Shown: positions 7,295 to 16,794 of the stretch, one piece after another | How the letters are laid out: each line of letters opens with the position of its first letter | Position numbering within the stretch: position 1 is the stretch's first letter | DNA from: Nakamurella alba | GTDB taxonomy: Bacteria > Actinomycetota > Actinomycetes > Mycobacteriales > Nakamurellaceae | NCBI RefSeq assembly: GCF_009707545.1 | Contig: NZ_WLYK01000006.1 | Span: 186,001-250,000, forward strand | Direction: 5' to 3' | Length of the DNA: 64,000 bases | Notes under the pieces: model-generated | What the model was told of the DNA's origin: nothing | Database searches by the model: none | Seen by the model: the letters and a program-made list of their open reading frames with translations, nothing else | Program-made: the position numbers and the translations under genes

Positions 7295-10200
7295 TCAGCG
7301 CAGGGCGGCGATCGCCGCGTGCACCCGCTTCGCGGACACCGGCACCGCGGTCCGCATCGGCTGGGCGAAGGTCGCCACCCGGAACTCGTCGAGCATCCGG
7401 GCCACCTCCCGCACATCGGGATCGCCGGACCGGCCCGCCGCCGCCACGTCCAGCGCAGTGGTCACGTCGTCGAGATCCCTTTGCAGACCGTCGATCTCCG
7501 CCGACCGCAAGCGATCCCGGTCCGGCGCCTCCCGCACCCGGGAGGCCCGGACCGCCAGCGCCTGCAGCCATCTCGTCAGATCGGGGAGATGCGCGGCGCC
7601 GGTCCGGGTGAGGAAACCCGGCGGCAGCAGCCGCACCAGCTGCTCGCGCAGGTCGCCGATCCGGTCCCGCAGGCCGCCCGCACCCGGTGACGCCGCCACC
7701 GCGTCGATGGCCGTCTCCGCTTCGTGGGCGGCGCGCAGCACCGCCTCCGCGGCGATCACCACGTCCAGCACCGCCTTGGGCACCTGCGGTGTCAGTCTGG
7801 TCACCAGCCTCTCGAAACCCGTGACGTCCCAGGCCGGCCCGCCGGCCCAGTCGAACAGCGCATCGATCGCGGCGGTGGTCGCGTCCGCCAGCAGCACCCC
7901 GAGGTCGCCGTGCGGGGTGACGGTCAGGGTCAGCTGCTGTGCCTTGGTCAGCCCGTTCCGCACGTGCGCCACCGGCGGCTTGATCCGCAGGGCCAGCAAC
8001 CGGATCGTTCCGCGGCGCATCGCCCGCAGCTGGTCCTCCTCGGACGTGAACACCCGGAGGCCTGCGCTCGCCCCGTCGTCGACCAGCGCGGGGTAGCCGA
8101 GGATCTCCTGCCCGGCCACGACGCTGCGCACCTGTTGCGGGATCCCCTCCTCCGGGAACACCGTGAGACCCGAGCGTTCACGGGCGCCGTGCACCTGGCT
8201 CGCCGACACGGTGGCGACCGCCTTGCGGGTGTCTGCGCGCAGCGCCGCTTGCAGCTGGTCCAGGTCCTTGCCCGCGGCGATCTGTGCGCCGGCCGGATCC
8301 ACCACCCGGAAGGTCATCCGCAGGTGTGCCGGCACCTTCTCCAGGTCGAAATCACCAGGGGTGACAACGATTCCGGTCAGTGCGGTGAGCGCGCCGGCCA
8401 GTTCCACCGGCAGCGGACCGTCACCGGCCCGGGCCAGTGCCGCAGCGGCGAAGTCGGGCGCCGGCACGAAGTTGCGGCGCAGCGTCTTGGGTAGGGACCG
8501 CAGCAGCGCCACCGCGAGATCCTTGCGCAGACCGGGGATCTGGCGTTCGAAGGCGGCCGGATCGACCCGGGCCAGCACGGCCAGCGGGATGGTCACCGAC
8601 ACTCCGTCGTCCGTGCGGGCCGGGTCGTAGACGTAGTCCAGGTCGAGGTCGACGCCGCCGGAGGTGAACGTGTCCGGGAACGCCTCCGGATCGACGTCGA
8701 CCGCGCCGGCCGAGAGCAGCATCTCCGGGGTGAAGGTGAGCAGCCCCGGATCGGTGCGCGACGCCTTCTTCCACCACGCGTCGAAGTGCCGAGCGGAGGT
8801 CACCGACGCCGGGATCCGGGCGTCGTAGAGGGCGAAGAGCGACTCGTCGTCGAGCAGCAGGTCCCGACGGCGGACCCGGTCCTCGCGCTCCGAGACCTCC
8901 TCCATCGCAGCCTTGTTCGCGGCGAAGAACGCGTGCCGGGTCTGCCAGTCACCCTCCACCAGCGCGTGCCGGATGAACAGCTCGCGGGCCAGCGACGGGT
9001 CGACGTGGTCGAACTGCACGGTGCGCGCGCCGATCAGCGTGACCCCGAGCAGGGTGACCTTCTCGGTCGCCACCACGCTGCCGCGGCGGGCGTCCCACCG
9101 GGGCTCGGAATAGCTGCGCCGCAACAGGTCCCCGCCGACCTCCTCCACCCAGAGCGGATCGACGGCGGCCGCGGTGCGTCCCCAGAGGCGAGAGGTCTCG
9201 ACGAGTTCGGCGGCCACCACCAGCTTCGGCGGCGACTTCGCCAGCGCCGATCCGGGCCACAGCAGGAAGGCGGTCCCCCGCGCGCCCTGGAACTCGCGGC
9301 CCGCCTCGGACTTCAGGCCGATGTGCGAGAGCAGGCCGGAGATCAGCGCGATGTGCACCGCGCGGGAGTCGACCGGCGTGGTGGCGAGGGTGCCGCGTCC
9401 CTGCTGGGTGGCCGGCTCCTTCCCGGGCCGCTCGGTCGGTGCTGCCTGCTCGCCTTCCTGCATCCCGCGCAGGCCGAGCTGGCGGGCGATCTGCCGGAGC
9501 TGGGCGTGCAGGTCCTGCCACTCCCTGATCCGCAGGTAGTGCAGGTACTCCTGCTTGCACATCCGGCGAAAGGCGTTGCCGGAACGGGCTTTCGCCTCGG
9601 TGCGCAGGTAATGCCAGAGGTGCAGGGTGGCCAGGAAGTCCGACTTCGGGTCGACGAACCGGGAGTGGGCGGCGGTCGCCTTGTCCCGTTCCTCCAGCGG
9701 GTACTCGCGGACGTCCTGGATCGCCAGCGCCGAGACGATCACCAGCATCTCCGGCAGCACGTTGCGCCGGTCGCCCTCGACCAGCATCCGGGCCAGGCGG
9801 GGATCCACCGGCAGTGCGGCGATCGACCGTCCGGTGGGGGTCAGTCGGGTGCGTCCGTCCTCACGGAGGATCGCACCGAGCTCGGTGAGCACCCCGATGC
9901 CGTCCGAGATCTGCCGCGAGTCAGGCGGTTCCAGGAACGGGAACGAGGCGATGTCGCCCAGATCGAGGGCGGCCATCTGCAGGATCACCGAGGCGAGCGA
10001 GGTGCGGGCGACCTCCGGATCGGTGAACTCCGGGCGGCCCAGGAAGTCCTCCTCGGAGTACAGCCGGATGCAGATGCCGTCGGCCACCCGGCCGCAGCGC
10101 CCTGCGCGCTGGTTCGCCGATGCCTGCGAGATCGGTTCGATCGGCAGCCGCTGGACCTTCGTCCTGGTGGAGTAGCGGGAGATGCGTGCGGTGCCCGGGT

Positions 10201-11638
10201 CGATGACGTAGCGGATACCCGGGACGGTCAAGGAGGTCTCGGCGACGTTGGTGGATAGCACGATCCGCCGGCCGGTGTGCGGGCTGAACACCCGGTGCTG
10301 GTCCGCCGCGGAGAGCCGCCCGTACAGCGGAAGCACCTCGGTGGTGCCGGGGCGGTACTGCAGGTGCCCGCGCAGCACCTCGGCGGTGTCGGTGATCTCC
10401 CGTTCGCCGGACAGGAAGACCAGGATGTCGCCGTCGCCCTCGGCCGAGAGTTCGTCCACCGCATCGCAGATCGCCTGCGCCTGGTCCTTGCTCTCGGTGT
10501 CGTCGCGCTTTCCGGTCGGTCGGGCGGACGTCGGCTCGTCGAACTCGTCCTCCCCCGACTCCTCCGGCCCGCACGGGCGGTACCGCACCTCCACCGGATA
10601 GGTCCGCCCGGACACCTCGACCACCGGCGCCGGCACACCGGCCGTCGCGAAGTGCCGGGAGAAGCGGTCGACGTCGATGGTCGCCGAGGTGATGATCACC
10701 TTGAGATCGGGCCGCCGGGGCAGGATCTCGGTGAGGTAGCCGAGCAGGAAGTCGATGTTGAGGCTGCGTTCGTGGGCCTCGTCGATGATGATCGTGTCGT
10801 AGGCGGTGAGCAGCCGGTCACGGTTGATCTCGGCGAGCAGGATGCCGTCGGTCATCAGCTTGACCAGGGTGTCCGGCCCGGTGTGGTCGCCGAACCGGAT
10901 CGAGTAGCCGACGGCTCCGCCCACCTGGGTGCCGGTCTCCTCGGCGATCCGTTCGGCGAGGGCGCGGGCGGCGATCCGGCGGGGCTGCGTGTGCCCGATG
11001 AGACCCTTGACCCCACGGCCGATCTGGAGGCAGATCTTCGGCAGCTGGGTCGACTTGCCCGACCCGGTCTCGCCGGCGACGACCACCACCTGGTGGTCGC
11101 GGATGGTCGCGGCGATCTCGTCGACCTTGTCGCTGACCGGCAGTTCCTCGGGGAACTTCAGGACCGGGACCGCGGCTGCCCGCCGGGCCAGCTTCTGCTC
11201 GGCCGTCTCCACCGCGGCGAGGATCTGCGCCGTCGTCCGCCGCCGGTCCGCCTCGTCCCGGCTCTTGCGGAGGCCGGACAGGCGGCGTTCCAGTCGGGGG
11301 CGGTCAGCTGTCCCGAGCAGCTCGATCCGGGCACGCAGCTCTCCGGGCGTCGGGAGCGGGGTGTCGGAGCGGGCGGCATCCCGAGCACTGTCCGCCGAGT
11401 GTGCGGCCGCCGGGCCGGACGTCTCGGTGCCGGCAGTCTCCGCGATCGTCTCCCCATCGCGGCCGGCGCCGGCGGTACCAGGCGTGCCCTGCGTGGACTC
11501 CGGGCGGCGACGTCGTGGTCGCCGGCGGCGCGGACGGGTGCGCTGCGTCGGCTCCCCCGATTCGGCAGGTGTCCGCTCGGGGCCCTGCTGCCCGGTCGCC
11601 GGGCCGGGAACGGCGGGCGACGGAACGGGCTCGGACAT
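7295..11638 (-). CDS. hrpA: ATP-dependent RNA helicase HrpA
   Basis: A 1447-residue DEAH-box helicase. Residues 1-100 are low complexity, rich in Arg, Pro and Gly (TRPRRRRPRRRRP). The helicase core carries Walker A GETGSGKST at 189-197, DEAH at 286-289, SAT (ITSATID), and motif VI QRAGRCGR. HA2 and OB-fold regions follow, then the long C-terminal region (DUF3418 type) of bacterial HrpA. Members remodel RNA, and in E. coli HrpA acts on stalled ribosomes. The gene is single, full length, and ends beside the shared terminator at 7225-7269. Confidence 0.93.
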   Translation of the reverse strand: MSEPVPSPAVPGPATGQQGPERTPAESGEPTQRTRPRRRRPRRRRPESTQGTPGTAGAGRDGETIAETAGTETSGPAAAHSADSARDAARSDTPLPTPGELRARIELLGTADRPRLERRLSGLRKSRDEADRRRTTAQILAAVETAEQKLARRAAAVPVLKFPEELPVSDKVDEIAATIRDHQVVVVAGETGSGKSTQLPKICLQIGRGVKGLIGHTQPRRIAARALAERIAEETGTQVGGAVGYSIRFGDHTGPDTLVKLMTDGILLAEINRDRLLTAYDTIIIDEAHERSLNIDFLLGYLTEILPRRPDLKVIITSATIDVDRFSRHFATAGVPAPVVEVSGRTYPVEVRYRPCGPEESGEDEFDEPTSARPTGKRDDTESKDQAQAICDAVDELSAEGDGDILVFLSGEREITDTAEVLRGHLQYRPGTTEVLPLYGRLSAADQHRVFSPHTGRRIVLSTNVAETSLTVPGIRYVIDPGTARISRYSTRTKVQRLPIEPISQASANQRAGRCGRVADGICIRLYSEEDFLGRPEFTDPEVARTSLASVILQMAALDLGDIASFPFLEPPDSRQISDGIGVLTELGAILREDGRTRLTPTGRSIAALPVDPRLARMLVEGDRRNVLPEMLVIVSALAIQDVREYPLEERDKATAAHSRFVDPKSDFLATLHLWHYLRTEAKARSGNAFRRMCKQEYLHYLRIREWQDLHAQLRQIARQLGLRGMQEGEQAAPTERPGKEPATQQGRGTLATTPVDSRAVHIALISGLLSHIGLKSEAGREFQGARGTAFLLWPGSALAKSPPKLVVAAELVETSRLWGRTAAAVDPLWVEEVGGDLLRRSYSEPRWDARRGSVVATEKVTLLGVTLIGARTVQFDHVDPSLARELFIRHALVEGDWQTRHAFFAANKAAMEEVSEREDRVRRRDLLLDDESLFALYDARIPASVTSARHFDAWWKKASRTDPGLLTFTPEMLLSAGAVDVDPEAFPDTFTSGGVDLDLDYVYDPARTDDGVSVTIPLAVLARVDPAAFERQIPGLRKDLAVALLRSLPKTLRRNFVPAPDFAAAALARAGDGPLPVELAGALTALTGIVVTPGDFDLEKVPAHLRMTFRVVDPAGAQIAAGKDLDQLQAALRADTRKAVATVSASQVHGARERSGLTVFPEEGIPQQVRSVVAGQEILGYPALVDDGASAGLRVFTSEEDQLRAMRRGTIRLLALRIKPPVAHVRNGLTKAQQLTLTVTPHGDLGVLLADATTAAIDALFDWAGGPAWDVTGFERLVTRLTPQVPKAVLDVVIAAEAVLRAAHEAETAIDAVAASPGAGGLRDRIGDLREQLVRLLPPGFLTRTGAAHLPDLTRWLQALAVRASRVREAPDRDRLRSAEIDGLQRDLDDVTTALDVAAAGRSGDPDVREVARMLDEFRVATFAQPMRTAVPVSAKRVHAAIAALR

Positions 11639-11824
11639 GACTGCTCCAGTTTAGGCGCGGCCGGCCACCGGTTTCCCGCTCCGAGTCTTTCGAGCGGCCG
11701 TCGGTGTGACCGGACCGCCCGATCCGGTACTTCCGGACGGGCGACATGTCCCGCATGATGCAGAGCCGGGCCGGCGTGTGCCGGCCGGGTGGCGCAGTCG
11801 GACGCAGGAGCAGCAGGGGGCGGG

Positions 11825-12658
11825 ATGCGGGTGGGATCAGGGCGGGTGGCTGCGACCGTCGTCGGCGCGACGCTGGCCGTGATGGGTCTCGCCGGCTGCG
11901 CCTCATGGGCCGGCACCGACGCCGCGCCGATGGGAACCAGCGGGTCCGTCACGGTCGAGTTGAGCGTGGCGCCGTTGAGCGGCGGCCGCTGCCCCGGAGT
12001 CGTGCAGACCGACGGAAGCTGCTTGCCATCAGTGCAAGTCATCGACGACGGCACCGACACCGCACCGGGCTCCACTCCGGAGTTGTCCCCCGAGCTGCAG
12101 GAGCAGCTGGAGCTCGCCCGCTGCGAACTCGAATGGGACCGGTGCGAACTGATCGACGGCACAGCCGTTCCGGAACCGGGTGCCTCGTCGATCGTCGCCC
12201 CGCCACCTTCGGAGGTGGGTCCGCTCGGCGCCATCGGCAACGGTGCCGACCTCGTTCGCACCTCTTTCGACACCGGTACCGACGCCGCCTTCGATGCCGT
12301 CTGCGCGGAGTCGCTGGCCCCGCGGTCCGCCGATGGCGACGATCCGACGCCGTCGGTGGCCGGTATCGAGTGCGTGGACGACCCGGCGAACGAAGGCATG
12401 ACCGCCGCCGACCTGGTCCGGGGCGCGGAGGAGTCGTTCAGCACGTTCGTCGTCATCGCAGACCGCATCACGCTGACCGACCCGAGCCATCCCGTGCTGG
12501 TGGTGGACCTCGCCGAGGAGCCCGGCCGGGCGTTCCGCGCCGCACCGGCGATGCTCTGGGACCTCGACGCCAACCTGAGCATCGGCAACATGTGGTTCTC
12601 CGAGTTCGCCGACGCCGCCGACGCCTCCCCGGGCGGCGTCCTGCGTGATCTCGGCTGA
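11825..12658 (+). CDS. Lipoprotein, first of a tandem paralogous pair
   Basis: 277 residues. Start ATG 11825 follows AGCAGGGGG. A lipoprotein signal ends in VMGLAGC with the lipidated Cys at residue 25. The mature part starts with SWAGTDAAP and ends with FRAAPAMLWDLDANLSIG and a short Ala/Asp-rich tail. No catalytic motif is visible, and I know of no characterised relative. The next gene is a clear paralog with the same lipobox position, the same WAGTDAAP start and a nearly identical C-terminal 45 residues, while the middle parts differ. It is probably anchored on the outer face of the membrane. Confidence 0.7.
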   Translation: MRVGSGRVAATVVGATLAVMGLAGCASWAGTDAAPMGTSGSVTVELSVAPLSGGRCPGVVQTDGSCLPSVQVIDDGTDTAPGSTPELSPELQEQLELARCELEWDRCELIDGTAVPEPGASSIVAPPPSEVGPLGAIGNGADLVRTSFDTGTDAAFDAVCAESLAPRSADGDDPTPSVAGIECVDDPANEGMTAADLVRGAEESFSTFVVIADRITLTDPSHPVLVVDLAEEPGRAFRAAPAMLWDLDANLSIGNMWFSEFADAADASPGGVLRDLG

Positions 12659-12668
12659 GGGCGTGACG

Positions 12669-13469
12669 ATGCTCTTCGGACGCAGCCGGACCCTGGCCGT
12701 CGGCGGGGCGCTGGTGGTGAGCGGCCTGCTCCTCTCCGGGTGCGCGGAGTGGGCCGGCACCGATGCAGCTCCGATCGAGGTCCCGGCATCGGCCATGGTC
12801 ACCGCAGCGACGCCGACCACCGAACAGTCTCTGGCGATCGCCCAGATGATCGAGCAGTGCGACAAGGCTTTCACCAGTTGCTCGTTCATGGTCGAACCGG
12901 GCCAGACCCTGCCGCCCGAGATCGAGGCCTACATCTCCAGTCGGTCCGCCGCGCAGGAGAGCGCGCTGAGCTCGGCCATGGCACAGAACGACTCACCACC
13001 CGAGGAGTCCGGGGACTCGTACGGCGAGGGCCGGGCGCAGCTGTTGCGCTCCTACTTCACCCACGAGACTGATGCGTCGTTCGACGCGGTGTGCGCCGAA
13101 GCGCTCGAGCCGCAGGCTCCGGACGACGGGGACTACCCGGCCGGGCCGGCCGCGATCAACTGCGTCGAGGACGAGGCCAACGACGGTCGGTCCGCCGAGG
13201 ATCTCGGCGGACCGGGGTGGGACGAGGACTCCGACGGCGAGTTCCCGTCCCCCGCCTACTACTTCGTCGCCGACGAACGGACCCTGACCGACCCGACTCA
13301 CCCGGTGCTGGTCGTCGACCGCGTCGAGGAGGCCGGGCGTTCCTTCCGGGCCGCCCCGGCCATGCTCTGGGACATCGACGCCAACCTGAGCATCGGCAAC
13401 ATGTGGTTCTCCGAGTTCGCCGACGCCGCCGACGCCGCCCCGGGTGGCGTCCTGCACGACCTCGGCTGA
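12669..13469 (+). CDS. Lipoprotein, second of a tandem paralogous pair
   Basis: 266 residues from ATG 12669, chosen because GAGGG at 12657-12661 sits 7 nt upstream; a GTG at 12663 is an alternative. The signal peptide ends LLLSGC with Cys25 as lipid site. The mature protein begins AEWAGTDAAP and ends with a block almost identical to that of the upstream gene (RAAPAMLWDIDANLSIGNMW onward). The central part has drifted strongly. The gap to the upstream stop is 10 bp, so the two are cotranscribed. Function unknown. Confidence 0.7.
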   Translation: MLFGRSRTLAVGGALVVSGLLLSGCAEWAGTDAAPIEVPASAMVTAATPTTEQSLAIAQMIEQCDKAFTSCSFMVEPGQTLPPEIEAYISSRSAAQESALSSAMAQNDSPPEESGDSYGEGRAQLLRSYFTHETDASFDAVCAEALEPQAPDDGDYPAGPAAINCVEDEANDGRSAEDLGGPGWDEDSDGEFPSPAYYFVADERTLTDPTHPVLVVDRVEEAGRSFRAAPAMLWDIDANLSIGNMWFSEFADAADAAPGGVLHDLG

Positions 13470-13484
13470 GCGACGGCCCCTGAG

Positions 13485-14405
13485 TCAGCGCGCGGCGAGT
13501 GCGTCCGCGAACCACTCGAAGGCGGCCGACCCGAGCGGGTAGGGCTTTTGTCCCTGCAGGATCCGGAGCAGCCACCAGTACCGCTCGACGCGCCGGTCGG
13601 TGAAGGTGCGGATGGTGCGGCCCAGCTCGTGCGCCTGTTCCGCGGGCAGGTCCCCGACGATCCGGGACAGCACCAGCTGGCCCTCCGGACCGGTCGGGTC
13701 GATCCCGGCCCGCTCGGCCGCTCCGGCGTGCTCGAGCACCAGGGTCGGGTCCATCGCCTGCTGCTCGGGAGTGCGCTGCGACCCGGCCATCGCCATCTCC
13801 CGCACCCGGGCGGCGAACGCGGGATCCGCCGCCAGCCCGGCCAGTTCCACCCAGGCCTCGACCTGCTCGGTGGTGGGCTCGTCCGGCAGCTCGGGCGGCA
13901 GCGCCCGCATCAGGCGCCCGAGTCCGGCGCCGGGTGCGTCATCGGGGATGCCGGCGAAGGCGGTGGCGGCGAAGTCGTCGAGCAGTCGTTGCCGCTCCGG
14001 GGCGGTCATCCGGGCCAGGTCGTTCATCAGGGTCAGCTCCCTCTCGGACAGTCCGTCGAGGTCACCGCCACCACTGCGGGCGATGAGCGTGCACACCGCA
14101 CGCTGCACCCGCAGCGCCCGGATCTGCTCGTCGATCGCCCGGACATGGGTGGCGGCCACCTCGGCGATCCCCACCCGGCGGGCGAGGACCGTGCGCACGT
14201 CGTCGAGCCCCAGGCCGAGGTCGCGGAGCGTGCGGACGAGATCGAGCCGAGCCACCGCGGCGGCGTCGTAGCAGCGGTAACCCGCCGCCGTCCGGCCGGA
14301 CTCGGGCAGGATCCCCTCGTCCGACCAGAACCGGATGGTCCGCACCGGCACACCGCTGCGCCGGGCGAGCTGACCGATGGTCAGCAGATGCTCGTTCCCG
14401 ATCAC
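13485..14405 (-). CDS. MerR-family transcriptional regulator
   Basis: 306 residues from a GTG whose complement is 14403-14405. The N-terminus is a MerR HTH (LLTIGQLARRSGVPVRTIRFWSDEGILPESGR, with AAGYRCYDAAAVARL as the wing), followed by a coiled-coil dimerisation helix and about 190 residues of a helical effector domain. The effector domain has no Cys metal-site pattern, so a drug or other organic ligand is more likely than a metal. It is divergent from an MFS transporter. A MerR-type palindrome lies just upstream of its start. Confidence 0.82.
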   Translation of the reverse strand: MIGNEHLLTIGQLARRSGVPVRTIRFWSDEGILPESGRTAAGYRCYDAAAVARLDLVRTLRDLGLGLDDVRTVLARRVGIAEVAATHVRAIDEQIRALRVQRAVCTLIARSGGGDLDGLSERELTLMNDLARMTAPERQRLLDDFAATAFAGIPDDAPGAGLGRLMRALPPELPDEPTTEQVEAWVELAGLAADPAFAARVREMAMAGSQRTPEQQAMDPTLVLEHAGAAERAGIDPTGPEGQLVLSRIVGDLPAEQAHELGRTIRTFTDRRVERYWWLLRILQGQKPYPLGSAAFEWFADALAAR

Positions 14406-14412
14406 GTGCGCC

Positions 14413-14440
14413 ACCTTCCGGGTTCCAGCCGCTGGAAGGT
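14413..14440. promoter_or_regulatory. MerR-type operator between regulator and MFS gene
   Basis: ACCTTCC at 14413-14419 pairs exactly with GGAAGGT at 14434-14440, with an inner CCAG/CTGG pair around 14425-14434. On the minus strand this follows TTGACC (plus-strand GGTCAA, 14439-14444), the layout of MerR-family elongated-spacer promoters. It overlaps the region just upstream of the regulator's GTG, which suggests autoregulation. A clear -10 box is not visible. Confidence 0.5.
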
Positions 14441-14502
14441 CAAGCATCACCCGCGGGCCGAAGTCGGTGGCCGATGGCACCCCGCCGGTATTGACTGCCG
14501 GG

Positions 14503-15741
14503 GTGCACATCGGCATACGGACAGGGCTCGGTGCCGGCTTCTGGCGACTCTGGCCGGCGAGCGCGCTGTCCGACCTGGGATACGGCATCGGGGTCGCGGC
14601 CACCCCACTGCTGGCGGTGTCGCTGACCGACGACCCGATCCCGGTGACCCTGCTCAGCTCACTGCTCTTCCTGCCCTGGCTGCTGTTCGCCCTGCCGGTC
14701 GGGGCGCTGGTCGACCGGTGGGACCGGCGGCGCACCATGGCGCTGGCGAACTCGGCGCGCGCGCTGGTGATCGCCGGTCTGACGGTCCTGATCGTCACCG
14801 ACACGGTGGGCATCGGCCTGCTCTACGTCGCCGCCGCACTGCTCGGCACCGCCGAGGTGTTCTACGACCAGGCGGCCCGGGCGATCCTGCCGGAGGTGGT
14901 GGCACCGGACCAGCTGGACCGCGGCAACAGCTGGCTGTCCGGTGCGGAGATGGTCGGGCAGCTGTTCGTCGGCGGGCCGATCGGTGCGGCGCTCTTCGCG
15001 TGGTGGGACGCCTCGCCGTTCGCCGGGATGGCGATCGGCTTCGCTGTCTCGGCGGCGGTGGTCAGCACCCTGCCGCGTCGGTCGACCCCTGTCCCGCGCG
15101 CCGGCACCTCCCTGCGGTCGGAGATCGCCGAAGGCCTGCGCTGGCTACGCGGGCACGCGTTGATCCGGGGCCTGACCGCCGCCTCTGCGCTCACCGCCGG
15201 CCTCGGGGCGATGTTCAACGCTCTCCTGGTCCTCTACGCCCTGCAGGTGCTCCGGCTGCCGGAGGCAGGTTTCGGCATCCTGCTCGTCGCGGGCGGCATC
15301 GGCGGGGTGGCCGGGGCGCTGGCCGCCACTCCGCTGGTCCGGCTCTGCGGCCGGTCCGGTGCGCTCGCCGTCGGCGCCTGCCTCTCCCCGATCGGGGTGG
15401 TGGTCATCGCGCTGGTGGACACCACCTGGATCGCCTGTTTGCTGATGGGACTGGGGACGGCATCGATCACGGTGTGGAACGTGGTCTTCATGTCGCTGCG
15501 CCAGGCGATCGTCCCGGAGCGGCTGTTCGGCCGCGTGCTCGGCGTCTACCGGACGGTGATCTGGGGCGGGATCCCGGTCGGGGCACTGGCCGGCGGTGTG
15601 CTGGCCGAGTTCACGTCCGTGTCGACCGCACTGCTCTGCTCGGGCGCCGGTCAGGCCCTCGTCGCCGTGCGCATCGTGCAGCTGCTGCGCCGGCACCGGG
15701 AGATCGTCGATGCCGGTGTGACGCGTCCGACCGACCCGTGA
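14503..15741 (+). CDS. MFS transporter (Enterobacter/TetV-type exporter)
   Basis: 412 residues from GTG 14503. About twelve membrane segments are predicted. The A-motif appears as GALVDRWDRRRTMALAN between segments 2 and 3, and a second related loop as LVRLCGRSGALAVG. This is the layout of the enterobactin-exporter-like/MFS_3 drug-efflux branch. The divergent MerR regulator and the palindrome between them suggest induction by the exported compound. The substrate cannot be told from the sequence. Confidence 0.8.
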   Translation: MHIGIRTGLGAGFWRLWPASALSDLGYGIGVAATPLLAVSLTDDPIPVTLLSSLLFLPWLLFALPVGALVDRWDRRRTMALANSARALVIAGLTVLIVTDTVGIGLLYVAAALLGTAEVFYDQAARAILPEVVAPDQLDRGNSWLSGAEMVGQLFVGGPIGAALFAWWDASPFAGMAIGFAVSAAVVSTLPRRSTPVPRAGTSLRSEIAEGLRWLRGHALIRGLTAASALTAGLGAMFNALLVLYALQVLRLPEAGFGILLVAGGIGGVAGALAATPLVRLCGRSGALAVGACLSPIGVVVIALVDTTWIACLLMGLGTASITVWNVVFMSLRQAIVPERLFGRVLGVYRTVIWGGIPVGALAGGVLAEFTSVSTALLCSGAGQALVAVRIVQLLRRHREIVDAGVTRPTDP

Positions 15742-15787
15742 CCTGCAACGGCGCTGAACGGGCGATCCGGTCTGGGAGACTCCACAG

Positions 15788-16648
15788 GTGATCCTGGGCT
15801 ACCTGCTCGCCGTGATGGGCGCTCTCGGGTCGGGTCTCGGGTCCGTGGTGGAGTCGGTGGCGATCCGGCGGTCCGGCGCGTACGGCGGCGGCAACGACGA
15901 CCTGGGCAAGATCGCCCGGCAGCCGCTCTACTGGACCGGGGTCTGCATCGACATCCTCGGGTTCGTCTGCGCCGCGCTCGCGCTGCACCTGCTGCCGCTG
16001 TTCCTGGTGCAGTCGGTGATGGCCTTCAGTGTGGGCGTCACCGCCACCATCTCCGCGATCCTCGGCACCCGGCTCGGCCGCCGTGGCTGGGTCGCCCTGG
16101 CCGTGTCGGCGACCGGTCTGGTGCTGCTGGGATTCACCGCCCAGACCGGTCCGGCCAAGGACATCCCGTCGCTCTGGCACTGGCTGCTGCTCGCGGTCGC
16201 ACCCGTCGTCGGGATCATCGGACTCTCGGGTGACCGTGTCCCGCAGCGGGTCTCGGCGATCCTGCTCGGCTTCGCCGCCGGTCTGGGCTTCGCCGCGGTC
16301 GCGGTCTCGGCGCGATCGATGCCGGACATCAATTCGGTCGGCGACCTGCTCGGCACCCCGGCCGCCTGGGCCATCGCGGCGAACGGCGTCGTCGCGACCG
16401 CCGTGTTCGCCAAGGCGCTGCAGAAGGGCAGCGCGACCACGGTGTCCGCGGTCATGTTCACCACCAACACCGTGGTGCCGTCCGCGATCGGGCTCTCGGT
16501 GCTGGACGACAGCATCAGGTCCGGTTTCCTCGGCGCCGGGATCACCGGGTTCGTCCTCGCCGTCACCGGCGCCGTCGCCCTGGCCCACTACTCCGCCGTG
16601 GCCGTCGAGGAGCACGAGCGCACCCACCCCGCCCCCGCACCGGCCTGA
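15788..16648 (+). CDS. DMT/NIPA-like membrane protein
   Basis: 286 residues from GTG 15788, about nine or ten membrane segments in two repeated halves (LGYLLAVMGALGSGLGSVVE; LQSVMAFSVGVTATISAILG-type; TVVPSAIGLSVLDDSIRSG). The pattern fits the drug/metabolite transporter superfamily, close to the NIPA magnesium-transporter-like or EamA-like branches common in actinobacteria. No ligand-specific motif is visible. It starts 46 bp downstream of the MFS gene on the same strand and may be cotranscribed with it. Confidence 0.65.
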   Translation: MILGYLLAVMGALGSGLGSVVESVAIRRSGAYGGGNDDLGKIARQPLYWTGVCIDILGFVCAALALHLLPLFLVQSVMAFSVGVTATISAILGTRLGRRGWVALAVSATGLVLLGFTAQTGPAKDIPSLWHWLLLAVAPVVGIIGLSGDRVPQRVSAILLGFAAGLGFAAVAVSARSMPDINSVGDLLGTPAAWAIAANGVVATAVFAKALQKGSATTVSAVMFTTNTVVPSAIGLSVLDDSIRSGFLGAGITGFVLAVTGAVALAHYSAVAVEEHERTHPAPAPA

Positions 16649-16794
16649 ATCAGGCGTCGCCGGAGTTCCGGTGATGTCCCCGATCTCGGCTGTGACACTG
16701 TCGTGCGCACACATAACACCGTTGTGGAATTGTCCGGACCTGCATCAGGCCAGCAGGATGCCGTTCGACCATCACCACTCCCCGGAGGTTTCCG

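Noticed and set aside
4904-7690. A 928-codon plus-strand frame across the CopD and ABC-F genes
   Set aside because: Composition is shadow-like, and the ABC-F motifs on the other strand are unmistakable.
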